A stretch of DNA of 64,000 nt, taken from contig JAHRYS010000001.1 of NCBI GenBank assembly GCA_020621985.1, positions 650,459 to 714,458 on the forward strand. Direction: 5' to 3'. This DNA comes from Candidatus Ferrigenium altingense. Lineage in GTDB: Bacteria > Pseudomonadota > Gammaproteobacteria > Burkholderiales > Gallionellaceae. Under the pieces are notes generated by a model. That model saw only the letters and a program-made list of their open reading frames with translations, searched no databases and was not told the origin of the DNA. Made by a program: the position numbers and the translations under genes. Shown in pieces: positions 28,904-38,339 of the stretch; the stretch's first letter is position 1; every line of letters starts with the position of its first letter.

Positions 28904-29682
28904 AACTCCACATTCTGTCCGACCTCCACCTGGAGTTCTCTACCTTCCAGCCACTGGCCACGGACGCGGACGTTATCGTGCTGGCTGGCGATATCGGCAA
29001 GGGCAACAAGGGCGTCTATTGGGCGCGAGAAACGTTTCCTGATAGGCCGATCCTGTACGTGCCCGGCAACCATGAGTTCTATGGTACACAGCGGCTTGAG
29101 ACGTTGCACCTTCTGCGCATCGCGGGGCAACAAACCGGCGTGCAAATTCTCGATGAGGACGAAGTAGTGCTTGATGGCGTGCGCTTTCTGGGCGCTACCT
29201 TGTGGACTGATTTTTTGTTGTTCGGTAAGGCGAAGCAGAGCGCAGCAATGTATGACGGTCGGATTTTCCTAAATGATTTTCGTCGTATCTCCGACGAGGG
29301 GATCGCACGCGAAGGATGGCTTCGAGAGGGGAATACACGCTTCACACCTGCACGCTCCATCGAATTACACGAGCATTCGTTGGCTTGGCTCAAAGCAAAG
29401 CTCAATGAGCCTTTCAACGGTAAGACGGTGGTGGTGACACATCACCTACCATCGCGGCTGTCAGTCGTGGAGCGGTTCAAGGATAGCTTGCTTTCTGCCT
29501 GCTTCGCTTCTGAATTGGATTCTCTGTTTGGGAAGATGGATTTGTGGGTGCATGGACATACTCACGATAATTTGGACTACGAAGCCAACGGCACCCGCGT
29601 AATCTGCAATCCTCGTGGGTATGTGACCTATAACGGCGCTGAAAACTTCGACTTCAAACCCGACCTGGTGGTGGAATTGTGA
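28900..29682 (+). CDS. Calcineurin-like metallophosphoesterase, copy 2 of 3
   Basis: 260 residues. SDLHLEF, LAGDIGKG, VPGNHEFYG, VVVTHHLPS and WVHGHTHDNLDY make a complete metal-binding set. A different subfamily from copy 1, so an independent recruitment rather than a recent duplication. Coupled by overlap to both neighbours. Confidence 0.87.
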   Translation: MKLHILSDLHLEFSTFQPLATDADVIVLAGDIGKGNKGVYWARETFPDRPILYVPGNHEFYGTQRLETLHLLRIAGQQTGVQILDEDEVVLDGVRFLGATLWTDFLLFGKAKQSAAMYDGRIFLNDFRRISDEGIAREGWLREGNTRFTPARSIELHEHSLAWLKAKLNEPFNGKTVVVTHHLPSRLSVVERFKDSLLSACFASELDSLFGKMDLWVHGHTHDNLDYEANGTRVICNPRGYVTYNGAENFDFKPDLVVEL

Positions 29683-30437
29683 GAAATAATCGCATCTTTT
29701 TTTGCGGTGACGTACACGGAAACTTTGCCTTCGTTATCCAAGCTGTGCGCGTGCATCGCCCGGCAGCGGTCGTATTCCTTGGCGATTTGCAAGCCCAGCG
29801 ACCGCTCGAACAGGAATTGGAAGCCATCCTTGGTTTGACGGAAATCTGGTATATCCACGGCAACCACGACACCGACAGCCAGGCTGACCATGACAACCTG
29901 TTTCTATCGGCGCTTGCCGACCGCAATCTGCATGGCCAGGTAATTGAAATCGAAGGCATACGCATTGCGGGGCTTGGCGGTGTGTTCCTTGGCGAAGTAT
30001 GGCATCCACCCGGCGATATACAACATGAATCCTATGCAGCCCTTGAGCGAAGCCAAGCCAACCGGCCAGCGGTCAAAGCGCACCGCAATGAGCGTGCGCG
30101 CAAGCATCGCAGCACAATTTTTCCAGACGAATATTTCCAGCTTGTCGGGCAGCGTGCAGACATTCTGATAACCCATGAAGCCCCGAGCTGCCACCCGCAC
30201 GGCTTTGAGGTAATCGACGATCTGGCGCGCAGCCTTCGCGTGCATACGACCTTCCACGGCCACCAACACGATCGGCTGGACTATACCAACCACCGGGAGC
30301 GTATGGGGTTTACTGCCTACGGCGTGGGTTTTTGCGGTATCACCGACCAGGACGGCAGCGTAATTTGTATCGGCGATTTCGACGAGCAAAACGAACAACG
30401 GTATCAACAGTATCTCCAGCGAGAGAGGGTGGCATGA
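29679..30437 (+). CDS. Calcineurin-like metallophosphoesterase, copy 3 of 3
   Basis: 252 residues from GTG 29679, overlapping the previous stop (GTGA). FCGDVHGNF, FLGDLQAQ, IHGNHDTDS, LITHEAPS and FHGHQHDRLDY motifs are present. A third subfamily of the fold. Followed with overlap by HAD copy 3, so the HAD-metallophosphoesterase pairing is kept but reversed in order. Confidence 0.86.
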   Translation: MRNNRIFFCGDVHGNFAFVIQAVRVHRPAAVVFLGDLQAQRPLEQELEAILGLTEIWYIHGNHDTDSQADHDNLFLSALADRNLHGQVIEIEGIRIAGLGGVFLGEVWHPPGDIQHESYAALERSQANRPAVKAHRNERARKHRSTIFPDEYFQLVGQRADILITHEAPSCHPHGFEVIDDLARSLRVHTTFHGHQHDRLDYTNHRERMGFTAYGVGFCGITDQDGSVICIGDFDEQNEQRYQQYLQRERVA

Positions 30438-30973
30438 TCCTCTTTCTCGACTTCGACGGCGTACTGCACGGCAACGAAGCTGGGCTGGAGCTGAACGTGC
30501 GCAATGCGGTATCGCTGCAATCACTCACCAATGAGCAGCGCCGTTTCATAACGTGCGATGGCAGGCTAATCGTGGGTGAAAACCTGTTTGGACACGCTGA
30601 CCGCCTTGCCATGGCACTTGAACCGTACCCGGACGTGCGGATCGTCATTACATCCACATGGCGCATACATTTTGAACTCGAAGCCCTTAAAGCTTTTTTG
30701 CCGGCAGCACTGGCAGACCGCGTGGTCGGAATAACGCCGCAAGTCTTTTCACGCGACGGAGTGAGCCAGCGCCTGCGCGAGATTGATTTGTACTTTAGTA
30801 GAAACAATCGTGTTTTGGAACCTTGGATCGCCCTGGATGATCAGGATTGGTTGTTTTTCTGCGGGGAAGGGGTTGCGCCATATTTAATTCTGCTCGACGG
30901 CAAGGAAGGCTTCACAGATGCCGCTGCTGTGGTTTTAAGACAACGCCTGCGCGAAGTTGATGAGCTGGAATAG
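30434..30973 (+). CDS. HAD phosphatase, RNA-repair type, copy 3 of 3
   Basis: 179 residues; LFLDFDGVLHGN and WIALDDQDWLFF motifs. In motif II ITSTWR replaces STSWRE of the other two, with the Ser/Thr kept. Last gene of the plus-strand cassette that begins at 24032; the hairpin at 31034 ends the unit. Confidence 0.82.
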   Translation: MILFLDFDGVLHGNEAGLELNVRNAVSLQSLTNEQRRFITCDGRLIVGENLFGHADRLAMALEPYPDVRIVITSTWRIHFELEALKAFLPAALADRVVGITPQVFSRDGVSQRLREIDLYFSRNNRVLEPWIALDDQDWLFFCGEGVAPYLILLDGKEGFTDAAAVVLRQRLREVDELE

Positions 30974-31033
30974 GTTTGGATTCTGCCTCATCCAACCCAT
31001 CCGCAAGCCGAAGGCGAACTCGATAGAAAAAGC

Positions 31034-31058
31034 AACTAGCAAGGATTTCTTGCTAGTT
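31034..31058 (+). terminator. Hairpin ending the plus-strand cassette
   Basis: Perfect 10-bp stem AACTAGCAAG / CTTGCTAGTT with loop GATTT, 60 bases after the last HAD gene. The T-tract is weak (CGTTCT on the plus side, while the minus side has a better run from GAAAAAG), so it may act in both directions or need other help. Confidence 0.6.
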
Positions 31059-31059
31059 C

Positions 31060-31495
31060 GTTCTGAGGGTAGCCGAAGCGTGAGGCCGTGCTGGTGTCTT
31101 GGTAAGGGTGCGGCACCTTGCAACGTCTGGACTGCAATTGTCCAGGATCCTGCAAAGCACCGCGAAAAGCAATATACGCCAGCTCTGGCCGGCGCGCAAC
31201 TAGTGAGGAATCCTCACAAGTTGAACCATCCGGAAATTCCGGATAGTTGGCTGTGGCTGCCAGACCATCGCACGTTTAAGTTGCTTTGCTATGGCAAGTT
31301 TAAGCTGCTTTGCAACCAGTCAGAAATCCTTACTCGTTGCCGCAATCCGTGCAAAATTTGCACCAGTTCGAACTATTCAATATTCCTTAATAGTCGGTTG
31401 GCCAATTCTCAACAACCAAGTCGCGCAACGGCTTTTATGAAAAGCGCCAATAATCAGCGGCGGCATGGTGAGATGATAATGTTGCGTTGCGACTG
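31060..31495. other. Gene-free stretch between convergent operons, with short palindromes
   Basis: No convincing gene on either strand. Two palindromes centred on A lie 26 bases apart: GTGAGGA-A-TCCTCAC (31203-31217) and ATCCGGAA-A-TTCCGGAT (31228-31244). An imperfect direct repeat AAGTTGCTTTGC / AAGCTGCTTTGC follows at about 31280-31315. Could be a decayed insertion or a small RNA. Confidence 0.4.
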
Positions 31496-32344
31496 TCATG
31501 CCTTTTTTGGTAGCAAGAAAACCTCTTGCGGCAATGCACGCCCAGACAAACGAATGACATCCCAGACGGAGGCGACACAAGCAATATCACGCTGCTCAAG
31601 CACAGATTGGCAACCCGCAATCTGATCCATGTACCGATCAACGAGCCCATTTGACATCATTTTGGACAGTTCATCGAACGGAGGTGCGACAACATGCACC
31701 AAGCGCGGGAGCGAACGAGCTATCACCATGCCGCTGGGGTCGTAATCCACGAAGGCTGCCACCGGCTGTTTCAAGTTACGCAACATCGCCAGCATGCTGT
31801 CACTTCTCACACTGTCTTTGTCACCACGCCACACGATCAGAGGATTCTGGCCGGGGAAAGAGAGGCGTTCTGCCGCTAGGTTGATGTCGTTGAAGCATTC
31901 CCAGTTCTCGACCACCACGATCCAGTCGTGTTGAGCCATTTCACCTAGCTCGGCATAGTCCATCTCAACATGGCAGCGTGCGGGCAAGAGTAGTGGCTGT
32001 CCATTCAGGACAAGCGGTAGGGAAGGTTGGAGAGCTTTGATGGCGACGCGACGGCGCTTGACTGGCTCTTGGGCAAACTTCTCGTTGTGGCCAACGGATA
32101 GTGCCTCAGCGCGAGTCAGCCCATCCCATGCGTCCGGCGATATATCCGCACTTACTCCATCGCTGGACAGCAACTCGCGGATGACTTGCTTCTGGGCGGG
32201 TGACATGTAGATGGATTGCCCCTTTCGTTCCCCGACTCGTGACCCGTAGTCGCGCACGAAGGCATCAAGCGACGCATTCACCGAGAACCGCTCGCTTTCC
32301 GATTGGACACAGCGCAGCAACACCTTAACCAGCCTAGCTTCCAT
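31496..32344 (-). CDS. Toprim-domain nuclease subunit of a Wadjet/MksG-like complex (JetD-like)
   Basis: 282 residues. The C-terminal half carries toprim motifs: catalytic Glu in WIVVVENWECF (about 146) and the DxD in AAFVDYDPSGMVIARSL (about 200-202). The N-terminal half is a likely winged-helix region. In Wadjet systems this subunit cuts plasmid DNA that the condensin-like motor has extruded. Last gene of the four-gene operon, overlapping the kleisin-like gene by 11 bases. No DUF numbers can be assigned by eye; shorter than typical type I JetD. Confidence 0.72.
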   Translation of the reverse strand: MEARLVKVLLRCVQSESERFSVNASLDAFVRDYGSRVGERKGQSIYMSPAQKQVIRELLSSDGVSADISPDAWDGLTRAEALSVGHNEKFAQEPVKRRRVAIKALQPSLPLVLNGQPLLLPARCHVEMDYAELGEMAQHDWIVVVENWECFNDINLAAERLSFPGQNPLIVWRGDKDSVRSDSMLAMLRNLKQPVAAFVDYDPSGMVIARSLPRLVHVVAPPFDELSKMMSNGLVDRYMDQIAGCQSVLEQRDIACVASVWDVIRLSGRALPQEVFLLPKKA

Positions 32345-33569
32345 GAACCATCACATCCTGAACAAACAGATTCATTGAAATACGCGACTCTCCGCGTCGC
32401 TCAATACGGTGGTGCCGCAGCCGGGCAAATTCCTCACGGTGGCTGTTTTTTGAATTGATGACCAGTAGTAGCCATATCTCATCCGGTACGCCGATCTCGG
32501 GGAAGTGCTGGCGCTTCCAGTTCAAAGCGGATAATGGAGTAGGCGAGCGAGAAGCGGCTTTGGCGAACTTGTACAGCGCGACATGGTGAGGCTGCAACCT
32601 GAGCGTCTCGGTGGGCTTGTTGGCGCTGCGCTCGATGTGCCCGGGGGGACGCTCCCTGACGGAAACTACCTTGGGGGCGGGGAGTTGGGAGGCGATCTCG
32701 CGCAGGTATTCGAAGGTGGAGACATCTCTCACGTCGGAATAGGCTACCGGGTTGATGCCAGCGGCACGCATCATCCATAACGGACGGTGATGAGTCTCTT
32801 CCAACTCAGGTAGCTCATAACCTGGATTTTGCTGGAGGAAATTGGCAAATTGCCGGAAACGTTTCACATCCGGCGCAATGACGCGTAGTCGGTAAAGGTA
32901 GGTCTCGAAGAAATGCAGCAGGCGGGATATTTCGGTATGCCATTCGGCCTTGCGGTCTGAGATGAGGGTTCGGTAGGAAATCGCCAGTGGCTCGAAGTCG
33001 CAATATCCCGCTCCGAACTGCTGTTCGATACCAAATCGGTCAATCGATTCGAGCGCATCGCTGAAACGTCTTGCTTGCCGCAGGTAGTGTTCGTTCTGCC
33101 GAGTCTTTGCCTCAATGGAGTTGACCACGGCAAAGTTCGTCTCAGCCTGGTTAAGCAACTTTGAAATGCCGGAGCTGAAGGTGTCAGACAGGTCGGCGCA
33201 AGCATCATGGAACTGGGCGGAAACATGGTCTGCATCTTCAACACGCCCTGCAAAGACAGCTTTTGCATATTCGTCTAGCAACTGCGAAATACGGTTGACC
33301 TGTGCGCCAGCATTGTCACCGAGTAGCTCGAACAACCGCTGTTTCTGGGTTACTTCATCGAAGAACTTGGTTATAAAGCTTGAAAGGCGATATGTATCCC
33401 GACCATCCGAGACAAAGATACGGTTCTGGTGCAGCACATAGGCATCACGGTCGGTCTTCGAGCCGTTCTTGATATAGCGCCCCTTGCTGTAAACCTCATG
33501 GATCAAATCCCGATGCGTGGCAATCGCATTAAGCGCATTAGATAGTAAGTCGTTTTGGGGTTTGCTCAT
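32334..33569 (-). CDS. Kleisin-like (MukF/MksF/JetA-type) subunit
   Basis: 411 residues. An N-terminal winged-helix-like start (LLSNALNAIATHRDLIHEVYSKGRYIKNG), a long helical middle (about residues 90-250), and a basic C-terminus with a second winged-helix candidate (SALNWKRQHFPEIGVPDEIWLLL). This architecture and the operon position suggest the bridge that closes the SMC ring. Starts 4 bases inside the preceding gene's end (ATGA). Assignment is by context and shape rather than by a signature motif. Confidence 0.65.
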   Translation of the reverse strand: MSKPQNDLLSNALNAIATHRDLIHEVYSKGRYIKNGSKTDRDAYVLHQNRIFVSDGRDTYRLSSFITKFFDEVTQKQRLFELLGDNAGAQVNRISQLLDEYAKAVFAGRVEDADHVSAQFHDACADLSDTFSSGISKLLNQAETNFAVVNSIEAKTRQNEHYLRQARRFSDALESIDRFGIEQQFGAGYCDFEPLAISYRTLISDRKAEWHTEISRLLHFFETYLYRLRVIAPDVKRFRQFANFLQQNPGYELPELEETHHRPLWMMRAAGINPVAYSDVRDVSTFEYLREIASQLPAPKVVSVRERPPGHIERSANKPTETLRLQPHHVALYKFAKAASRSPTPLSALNWKRQHFPEIGVPDEIWLLLVINSKNSHREEFARLRHHRIERRGESRISMNLFVQDVMVHGS

Positions 33570-34192
33570 ATCAGGCTGCCGGTTTCGCTTTCTGGCTGCT
33601 CATCACCAACCTTCAGCGTCTCGTCGGTCTCATGAATGAACTTGATGACATCGAGAAGATACTCAATTTTGGACGTGACCTGATAGATTGCACGCTCTGG
33701 ATTTGCCAGCTTCAGATAGCCGTCATTGACCAGCCGTTTGAATATGTTGTCCAGCAACTTACGCTGGGTGGTATCCGATGAAAACGCCTTAAAGTGTGTG
33801 CCAAGCGATTGTAGTTCGTTGCGTAATGAGATGTCCTGGTCGATCTTACCGATCAGTGTGTCAGCCTCAATGGCGGTGCCGTACATCAGGATGTCCTCTT
33901 GTCCCGTCGAGCGGATCACTAGATTGAAGAACGATACGACTGGGGCGAGGGTGTTCTTAATATCGGCGTAGCTTGATCGGATTAAGGCACGTTCTTGCTC
34001 ACCGTAAGCGGAAAAAACAAGGTAGAAACCAGATTGTTTGGATGTTTTGGCTACACGCCGCCCGATCTTGGCGAAGAAATCTTCGACTGACCGCAGGTTC
34101 TCTTCATTGCACAGGAAATCGAAGGTGTCCGGGTGCAACACACGGCAGATGAATGCTCCTTCGAGCAACTGGAATATAACGCGCTCAAACAT
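33566..34192 (-). CDS. MukE/MksE/JetB-like subunit
   Basis: 208 residues, a mixed winged-helix pattern (RKLLDNIFKRLVNDGYLKLANPERAIYQVTSKIEYLLDVIKFI) typical of MukE-type KITE proteins that bind the kleisin. The C-terminal tail is acidic. Overlaps the SMC gene by 8 bases and the kleisin-like gene by 4. Family call rests on size, fold pattern and neighbours. Confidence 0.65.
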   Translation of the reverse strand: MFERVIFQLLEGAFICRVLHPDTFDFLCNEENLRSVEDFFAKIGRRVAKTSKQSGFYLVFSAYGEQERALIRSSYADIKNTLAPVVSFFNLVIRSTGQEDILMYGTAIEADTLIGKIDQDISLRNELQSLGTHFKAFSSDTTQRKLLDNIFKRLVNDGYLKLANPERAIYQVTSKIEYLLDVIKFIHETDETLKVGDEQPESETGSLI

Positions 34193-37100
34193 TCTCTCCT
34201 CCCATGTCTATGACAAATTCAACAATTTCGGGGTGATTCGCCGTCCGCTGCACACGATACAGCTTGGCGAACTGGACCAGGATGTCCAGATTGGCCTCAG
34301 GACAAGCAGAGAATAGACGGATGCCGTTCTCCTGCAACATGATCAGCAAATCGTGGATGTTGCGTGAGTCCAGATCAAGCAGCTCGTCCACCGCCCATGT
34401 AATTTGCACGCTTGCTTCACCACGGATTTTCCGGATGAAGGCGACGAAGATGGTGCATAGAATTAGATAAGACAAACCGTTGGATGACAGCTTTTCGAGG
34501 TCGGCGGTCGTGCGGAATGTCTTAGGGGTGCCGTTCTCGACCACATCGCCACGGATGTTGATCAGCTTGCGGCGTTCGGCGCGGATACCTTCGCGCACCT
34601 CCCAGTGGCTGACCAGCCGCTTGAGTCCTTCCGCGAACTCGGCGGGCGGCATCTCCCGGCCAGAAGACGACCACGCCTGGTGGATGGCGTTGAATTCAGT
34701 TACATCATTCCAGTACTTCAGCTTCTCCAGCGCGGAATCGAAGTGGATAGTGATGCTCGATATGCACCGGAACACGTTGGTCTGGTTAAGTGCTTTCTGG
34801 ATGTCGTTGTTGAACCGTCCGACCTCCTTGTGGAACTGTAGCAGCTTGTTATGGAATTCAGAGATGAGGCTGCCGTAGGAACGCGCTTGCATCATCAGTA
34901 TGTGGCGGCGTGCCTCATGTTCCCGCGAGAACCAATCATGCAGAGGCTTGACCCATGCGGATGGGTTGCTGTCGTCCGGATCAACAGCGGCGCGCGTCGT
35001 ACTGAAATACTGCTCCGTCGGGGATCCATACACACTACTGAAAGATGCCTTGATCTTGCGGATTCTGATTACCAACTCGCCGTGCAAGGACTTGCGGTTG
35101 GAAAAAAGTCCGATAGCCTGGCTGAACAAGTGCCCAACAGTCCAGGATGTGTCGAGTGGCTGCGTCATGACATCACGGTCGGCGGGATAATCTGCCATTT
35201 GCACAACCTTGTTATCGATGAGTCCTTTGCTTTGATCGAGGTCTGTCAGCCTGGTGTCCAAATCAGTTATTTTTGTCTGAATCTCATTCTGCCGTGCTGC
35301 CCACTGTCCGGAAATGGTTTCCTTGCTGCTTTTTAACGACAGCTGCCTGTTTCGACAGGTTTTGGCTTTCTCATCCAACTCGCCACGTTTGGTCAACTCA
35401 TTTTCGCGCCAGAACCGCCAAGCGGTAACGCGCTCACTCCATCCTTTAGCCGTGTGGATTTGCCTGCCTTGCTCCTCTATTTCTAAGTCGATATCTTTCA
35501 GCATGGAAGTATCAACACCCTTTTCGGAAAGCGCTATCAGCTTCTCCTCTGCGAGCCCGGCCAGTTGATCCTCTTGCGCTTCACCAGCTTGCTTGATGGC
35601 AAGCTGAATCGCACCAATGGCATCAGCCTGCTTTTGCTTAAGCGATTTATCGATGCCTTCGTGTTTCTTTGCGCACATTTGCCGGGCAGTAGTGAGCGAG
35701 GTATTGGCATCATTAATTTTCTGGTTGCACGCCTTGATGCACTGTTGCACCGTAACCAGATCCTGCTCGGCATCCTGCTTGGATTTCTTCTTGGAGGTAT
35801 CAACGGCTTGTTTTGCGGCAACCGCCTCGATTTTTAGAGTGGCTTCACGGGCGAGGAGTTTGGCGGTTTCCACATCATGCATGCTCAACGCAGCATCCGC
35901 CGCAATCCTGCGTTTATTGCATTGTTCCAGTAGTCGTTCAGCCTCGCCGATACCATTTTTCAATATCTCCTGGTCATTTCGACACGACGCAATCTGGATC
36001 TGTAGCGCCGCTTCATCGGCACAGAGTGTGCTGTCAAGGCGCGACAATTCGAGTGACACACCATAGAGTGAACTGGCACTTCCATCGATGGACGGGGACA
36101 ACCCGTTCATGGTCAGGATATCTTCGCGGATTATCTTGGCAATGTCGGTGGGCCAATCGGTCTTGTTCGCGCGCAAGAAATGCAGCAGCGAGTCATTGTC
36201 TGGATTGAGGTTGGTCAGCAACCTTTGGTGATTGGACTCGATATCTTCAGCGCGATGGCGCAACCCATTGAGAACTGCCTCTTGTTCGGCGTATTCTCGC
36301 CCGGCTTGGGTCTTCTGCTTTTCCAGAGTGGGGCGGCCATCTTGAGTAACGCGCATTTCTTCGCGCAAGACCTCCGTCTCGGTACGCTTCTTTTCCAGTG
36401 CTTCGACCGCAACAGTGTCCGCTGGCGGATTGGCAACAACGCTGCTCCAATGAGCCTCCTGAGCAATAGCCTGATGATGCTCCACGCGAATTGTGTTGAG
36501 TCCTGCTTCTGCAGTGGCCTGCAGCAGGCGGTCAGCCTCCTGATGTTCAGCCCGATTCTTGTCGAACAACGGTTCAAACTGTTCCCGTATCTTTTCAATA
36601 TCCATGTTGAATTGCTGGACACGAGCCAGATGCTCGTTCCGTACAGCAATGCCCATCAACTGGTATTTCTGCTCAATTTTAGAAGACTCGCCCAGCAATG
36701 CTTCCTTCCTGGCGTTGAGCGTTTCGAGTTTGTTTCGCAACTGAGGAATGCTGGCCACCAGCTCCGCCATTTGAACTATTGCATCGTCTTCGTACTGTTT
36801 CGCCTTGCGGTCGATGGAAACGACCCGGCTCTCCGCCTCGTTAGCATCGGCATCAGCCTTTGATTCGTCCTCTTGTAATTTCTGCAAAGAACCGATGAAC
36901 TTCAACTGCTCCTGATCGCGGATATCAGTCAACCGTGTTCGATCATCCTTCAGCAGATTATGCTGGCTGGAAAAATGCTGCCCGAGTACCAGTAGCTTTG
37001 CGTGTAAGGATCGCAACTCATATTCGTTGGCGTTCAGTTTAGCGTCGATCCCATCAACCTCCTTCATTAGGTCGGCGTGCTGCATGACCTCGTTGTATGC

Positions 37101-37826
37101 GGCGAACTGCGTTGGCCATTCGGCATACTGATCTCGGTCGCCGGTGATGCTGATAGAGGCGTTGCCGTCGTTAGAGATGTAGTCCACGATGACACGCAAA
37201 AATTCGTCGAAGTTCGCCTTGCGGGTAAACATCCCACTAACGATCTTTTCAATATGCACCAGCTTGCTGCCGCTTGCCGTGAAGGAATAGTCGGCCACCA
37301 GTGCGCGATTTTCGGCGGAACTCTTGCCACCCGCCACCCGCCCTTGGATGATGTTGCGGTACTCACTGAGCGTCAACACGGGGGAGTGCGGGACACCTGC
37401 GGTCTTCAGCCTCACCTTTAGGTCTTTTGCCGAGATGAGTGTGGCTCCGTCACCATCTTCGGTGAATAGTGATAGGTCGTATGCGGCACGGATAAAGCGA
37501 TAATTGAATGCCGCCTCGCCTACGCTGTAGAGAATGGCCATGCAGTGCACATCGCGGCGTAGGTACTCGAAAATGACGTAAGAAGTGGAGTGGGGGAGAT
37601 AGAAGTCGGCAAAGCTGCTGGAGCCAGACGTGCATTGTCCGGGGTTCTCGCCGTAGAAGATCGGGATGAGATTGAGCAGGGAGGTTTTGCCAGCGCCGTT
37701 ATCCCCGGTCAAGATTGCGCCATCAGACAGGTCGATAATCGCCTCGCCACCAGGGGAATAGGAATCAAGCAGGATGAGTCGGAGCAGGCGGAAATCAGCC
37801 TCGATGCGGGCTGTGGTGTCTTGCAT
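34185..37826 (-). CDS. SMC-like ATPase of MukB/MksB/JetC type
   Basis: 1213 residues from ATG 37826; the frame is open to 37931, but the earlier residues do not look like the family start, which is the MQDTTARIEADFRLLRLILLDSY strand leading into Walker A TGDNGAGKTSLLNLI (about 40-55). Long coiled coils fill the centre. The C-terminal head has a signature-like KLSSNGLSYLIL and Walker B VQITWAVDELLDLD. It would load on and extrude DNA. First gene of a four-gene operon with the order SMC, MukE-like, kleisin-like, toprim, which reverses the first three compared with the usual jetABCD order. Confidence 0.85.
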   Translation of the reverse strand: MQDTTARIEADFRLLRLILLDSYSPGGEAIIDLSDGAILTGDNGAGKTSLLNLIPIFYGENPGQCTSGSSSFADFYLPHSTSYVIFEYLRRDVHCMAILYSVGEAAFNYRFIRAAYDLSLFTEDGDGATLISAKDLKVRLKTAGVPHSPVLTLSEYRNIIQGRVAGGKSSAENRALVADYSFTASGSKLVHIEKIVSGMFTRKANFDEFLRVIVDYISNDGNASISITGDRDQYAEWPTQFAAYNEVMQHADLMKEVDGIDAKLNANEYELRSLHAKLLVLGQHFSSQHNLLKDDRTRLTDIRDQEQLKFIGSLQKLQEDESKADADANEAESRVVSIDRKAKQYEDDAIVQMAELVASIPQLRNKLETLNARKEALLGESSKIEQKYQLMGIAVRNEHLARVQQFNMDIEKIREQFEPLFDKNRAEHQEADRLLQATAEAGLNTIRVEHHQAIAQEAHWSSVVANPPADTVAVEALEKKRTETEVLREEMRVTQDGRPTLEKQKTQAGREYAEQEAVLNGLRHRAEDIESNHQRLLTNLNPDNDSLLHFLRANKTDWPTDIAKIIREDILTMNGLSPSIDGSASSLYGVSLELSRLDSTLCADEAALQIQIASCRNDQEILKNGIGEAERLLEQCNKRRIAADAALSMHDVETAKLLAREATLKIEAVAAKQAVDTSKKKSKQDAEQDLVTVQQCIKACNQKINDANTSLTTARQMCAKKHEGIDKSLKQKQADAIGAIQLAIKQAGEAQEDQLAGLAEEKLIALSEKGVDTSMLKDIDLEIEEQGRQIHTAKGWSERVTAWRFWRENELTKRGELDEKAKTCRNRQLSLKSSKETISGQWAARQNEIQTKITDLDTRLTDLDQSKGLIDNKVVQMADYPADRDVMTQPLDTSWTVGHLFSQAIGLFSNRKSLHGELVIRIRKIKASFSSVYGSPTEQYFSTTRAAVDPDDSNPSAWVKPLHDWFSREHEARRHILMMQARSYGSLISEFHNKLLQFHKEVGRFNNDIQKALNQTNVFRCISSITIHFDSALEKLKYWNDVTEFNAIHQAWSSSGREMPPAEFAEGLKRLVSHWEVREGIRAERRKLINIRGDVVENGTPKTFRTTADLEKLSSNGLSYLILCTIFVAFIRKIRGEASVQITWAVDELLDLDSRNIHDLLIMLQENGIRLFSACPEANLDILVQFAKLYRVQRTANHPEIVEFVIDMGGENV

Positions 37827-38339
37827 GATTCGTCTTTCTATTGGTAACGACCAATGTTGAGTAGGCTTGCAACTTTTTCTTTGTTTGCCAGCACCGAATC
37901 CTTCAAAAATTAACAGGTTCGGAGACGACAATCATTTTGATGATGCACCCTAACTGGCCTTGCCTGCATCGTCAATATGCCAAATGGCCTAAATGATCGG
38001 TTGAGTTGACCCAGAATCAACATGCAGATTCAAACATAAACATAAGCCGCACGAATGTCTGCTTCCGGGTGATCTGAATAATTGAGCCTGAACGCAAAGC
38101 CCAAATGACTGCCTTAGCGGGCTGCTGAAAAGCCTCAATATCAGCTCGAACTGATAGAATCGTTTATATGGCTTCTCGGTGCGCCACTTTATAAAATTGA
38201 TGGTGTTTCGGTTAATATCAAAACCCTGCCGATCCAGACTGTCCGCGACTTCAATGGCTATACCGAAGCGGCATAGACGCCCGTGGGATTGTTGCTGAAT
38301 TCCAAGGTGCGCATCCCTCACTACTGAAAGTTATCGTAT
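37827..38339. other. Divergent intergenic region with a possible gene remnant
   Basis: Contains the promoters of the SMC operon (left) and TPR operon (right); no clear -35/-10 pair was picked. On the plus strand 38118-38276 is open for 52 codons without a start, ending in VRDFNGYTEAA and a TAG. Its composition is protein-like and it may be the tail of a decayed gene. Confidence 0.35.

Noticed and set aside
30957..31625. 222-codon plus-strand open frame after the last HAD gene
   Set aside because: Runs antisense into the toprim gene, is rich in Cys and Ser in an uneven way, has no family resemblance and crosses two palindromes; judged non-coding.
34185..37931. Longer start for the SMC-like protein at 37931
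   Set aside because: The extra 35 residues do not resemble an SMC N-terminus; ATG 37826 directly precedes the conserved first strand.
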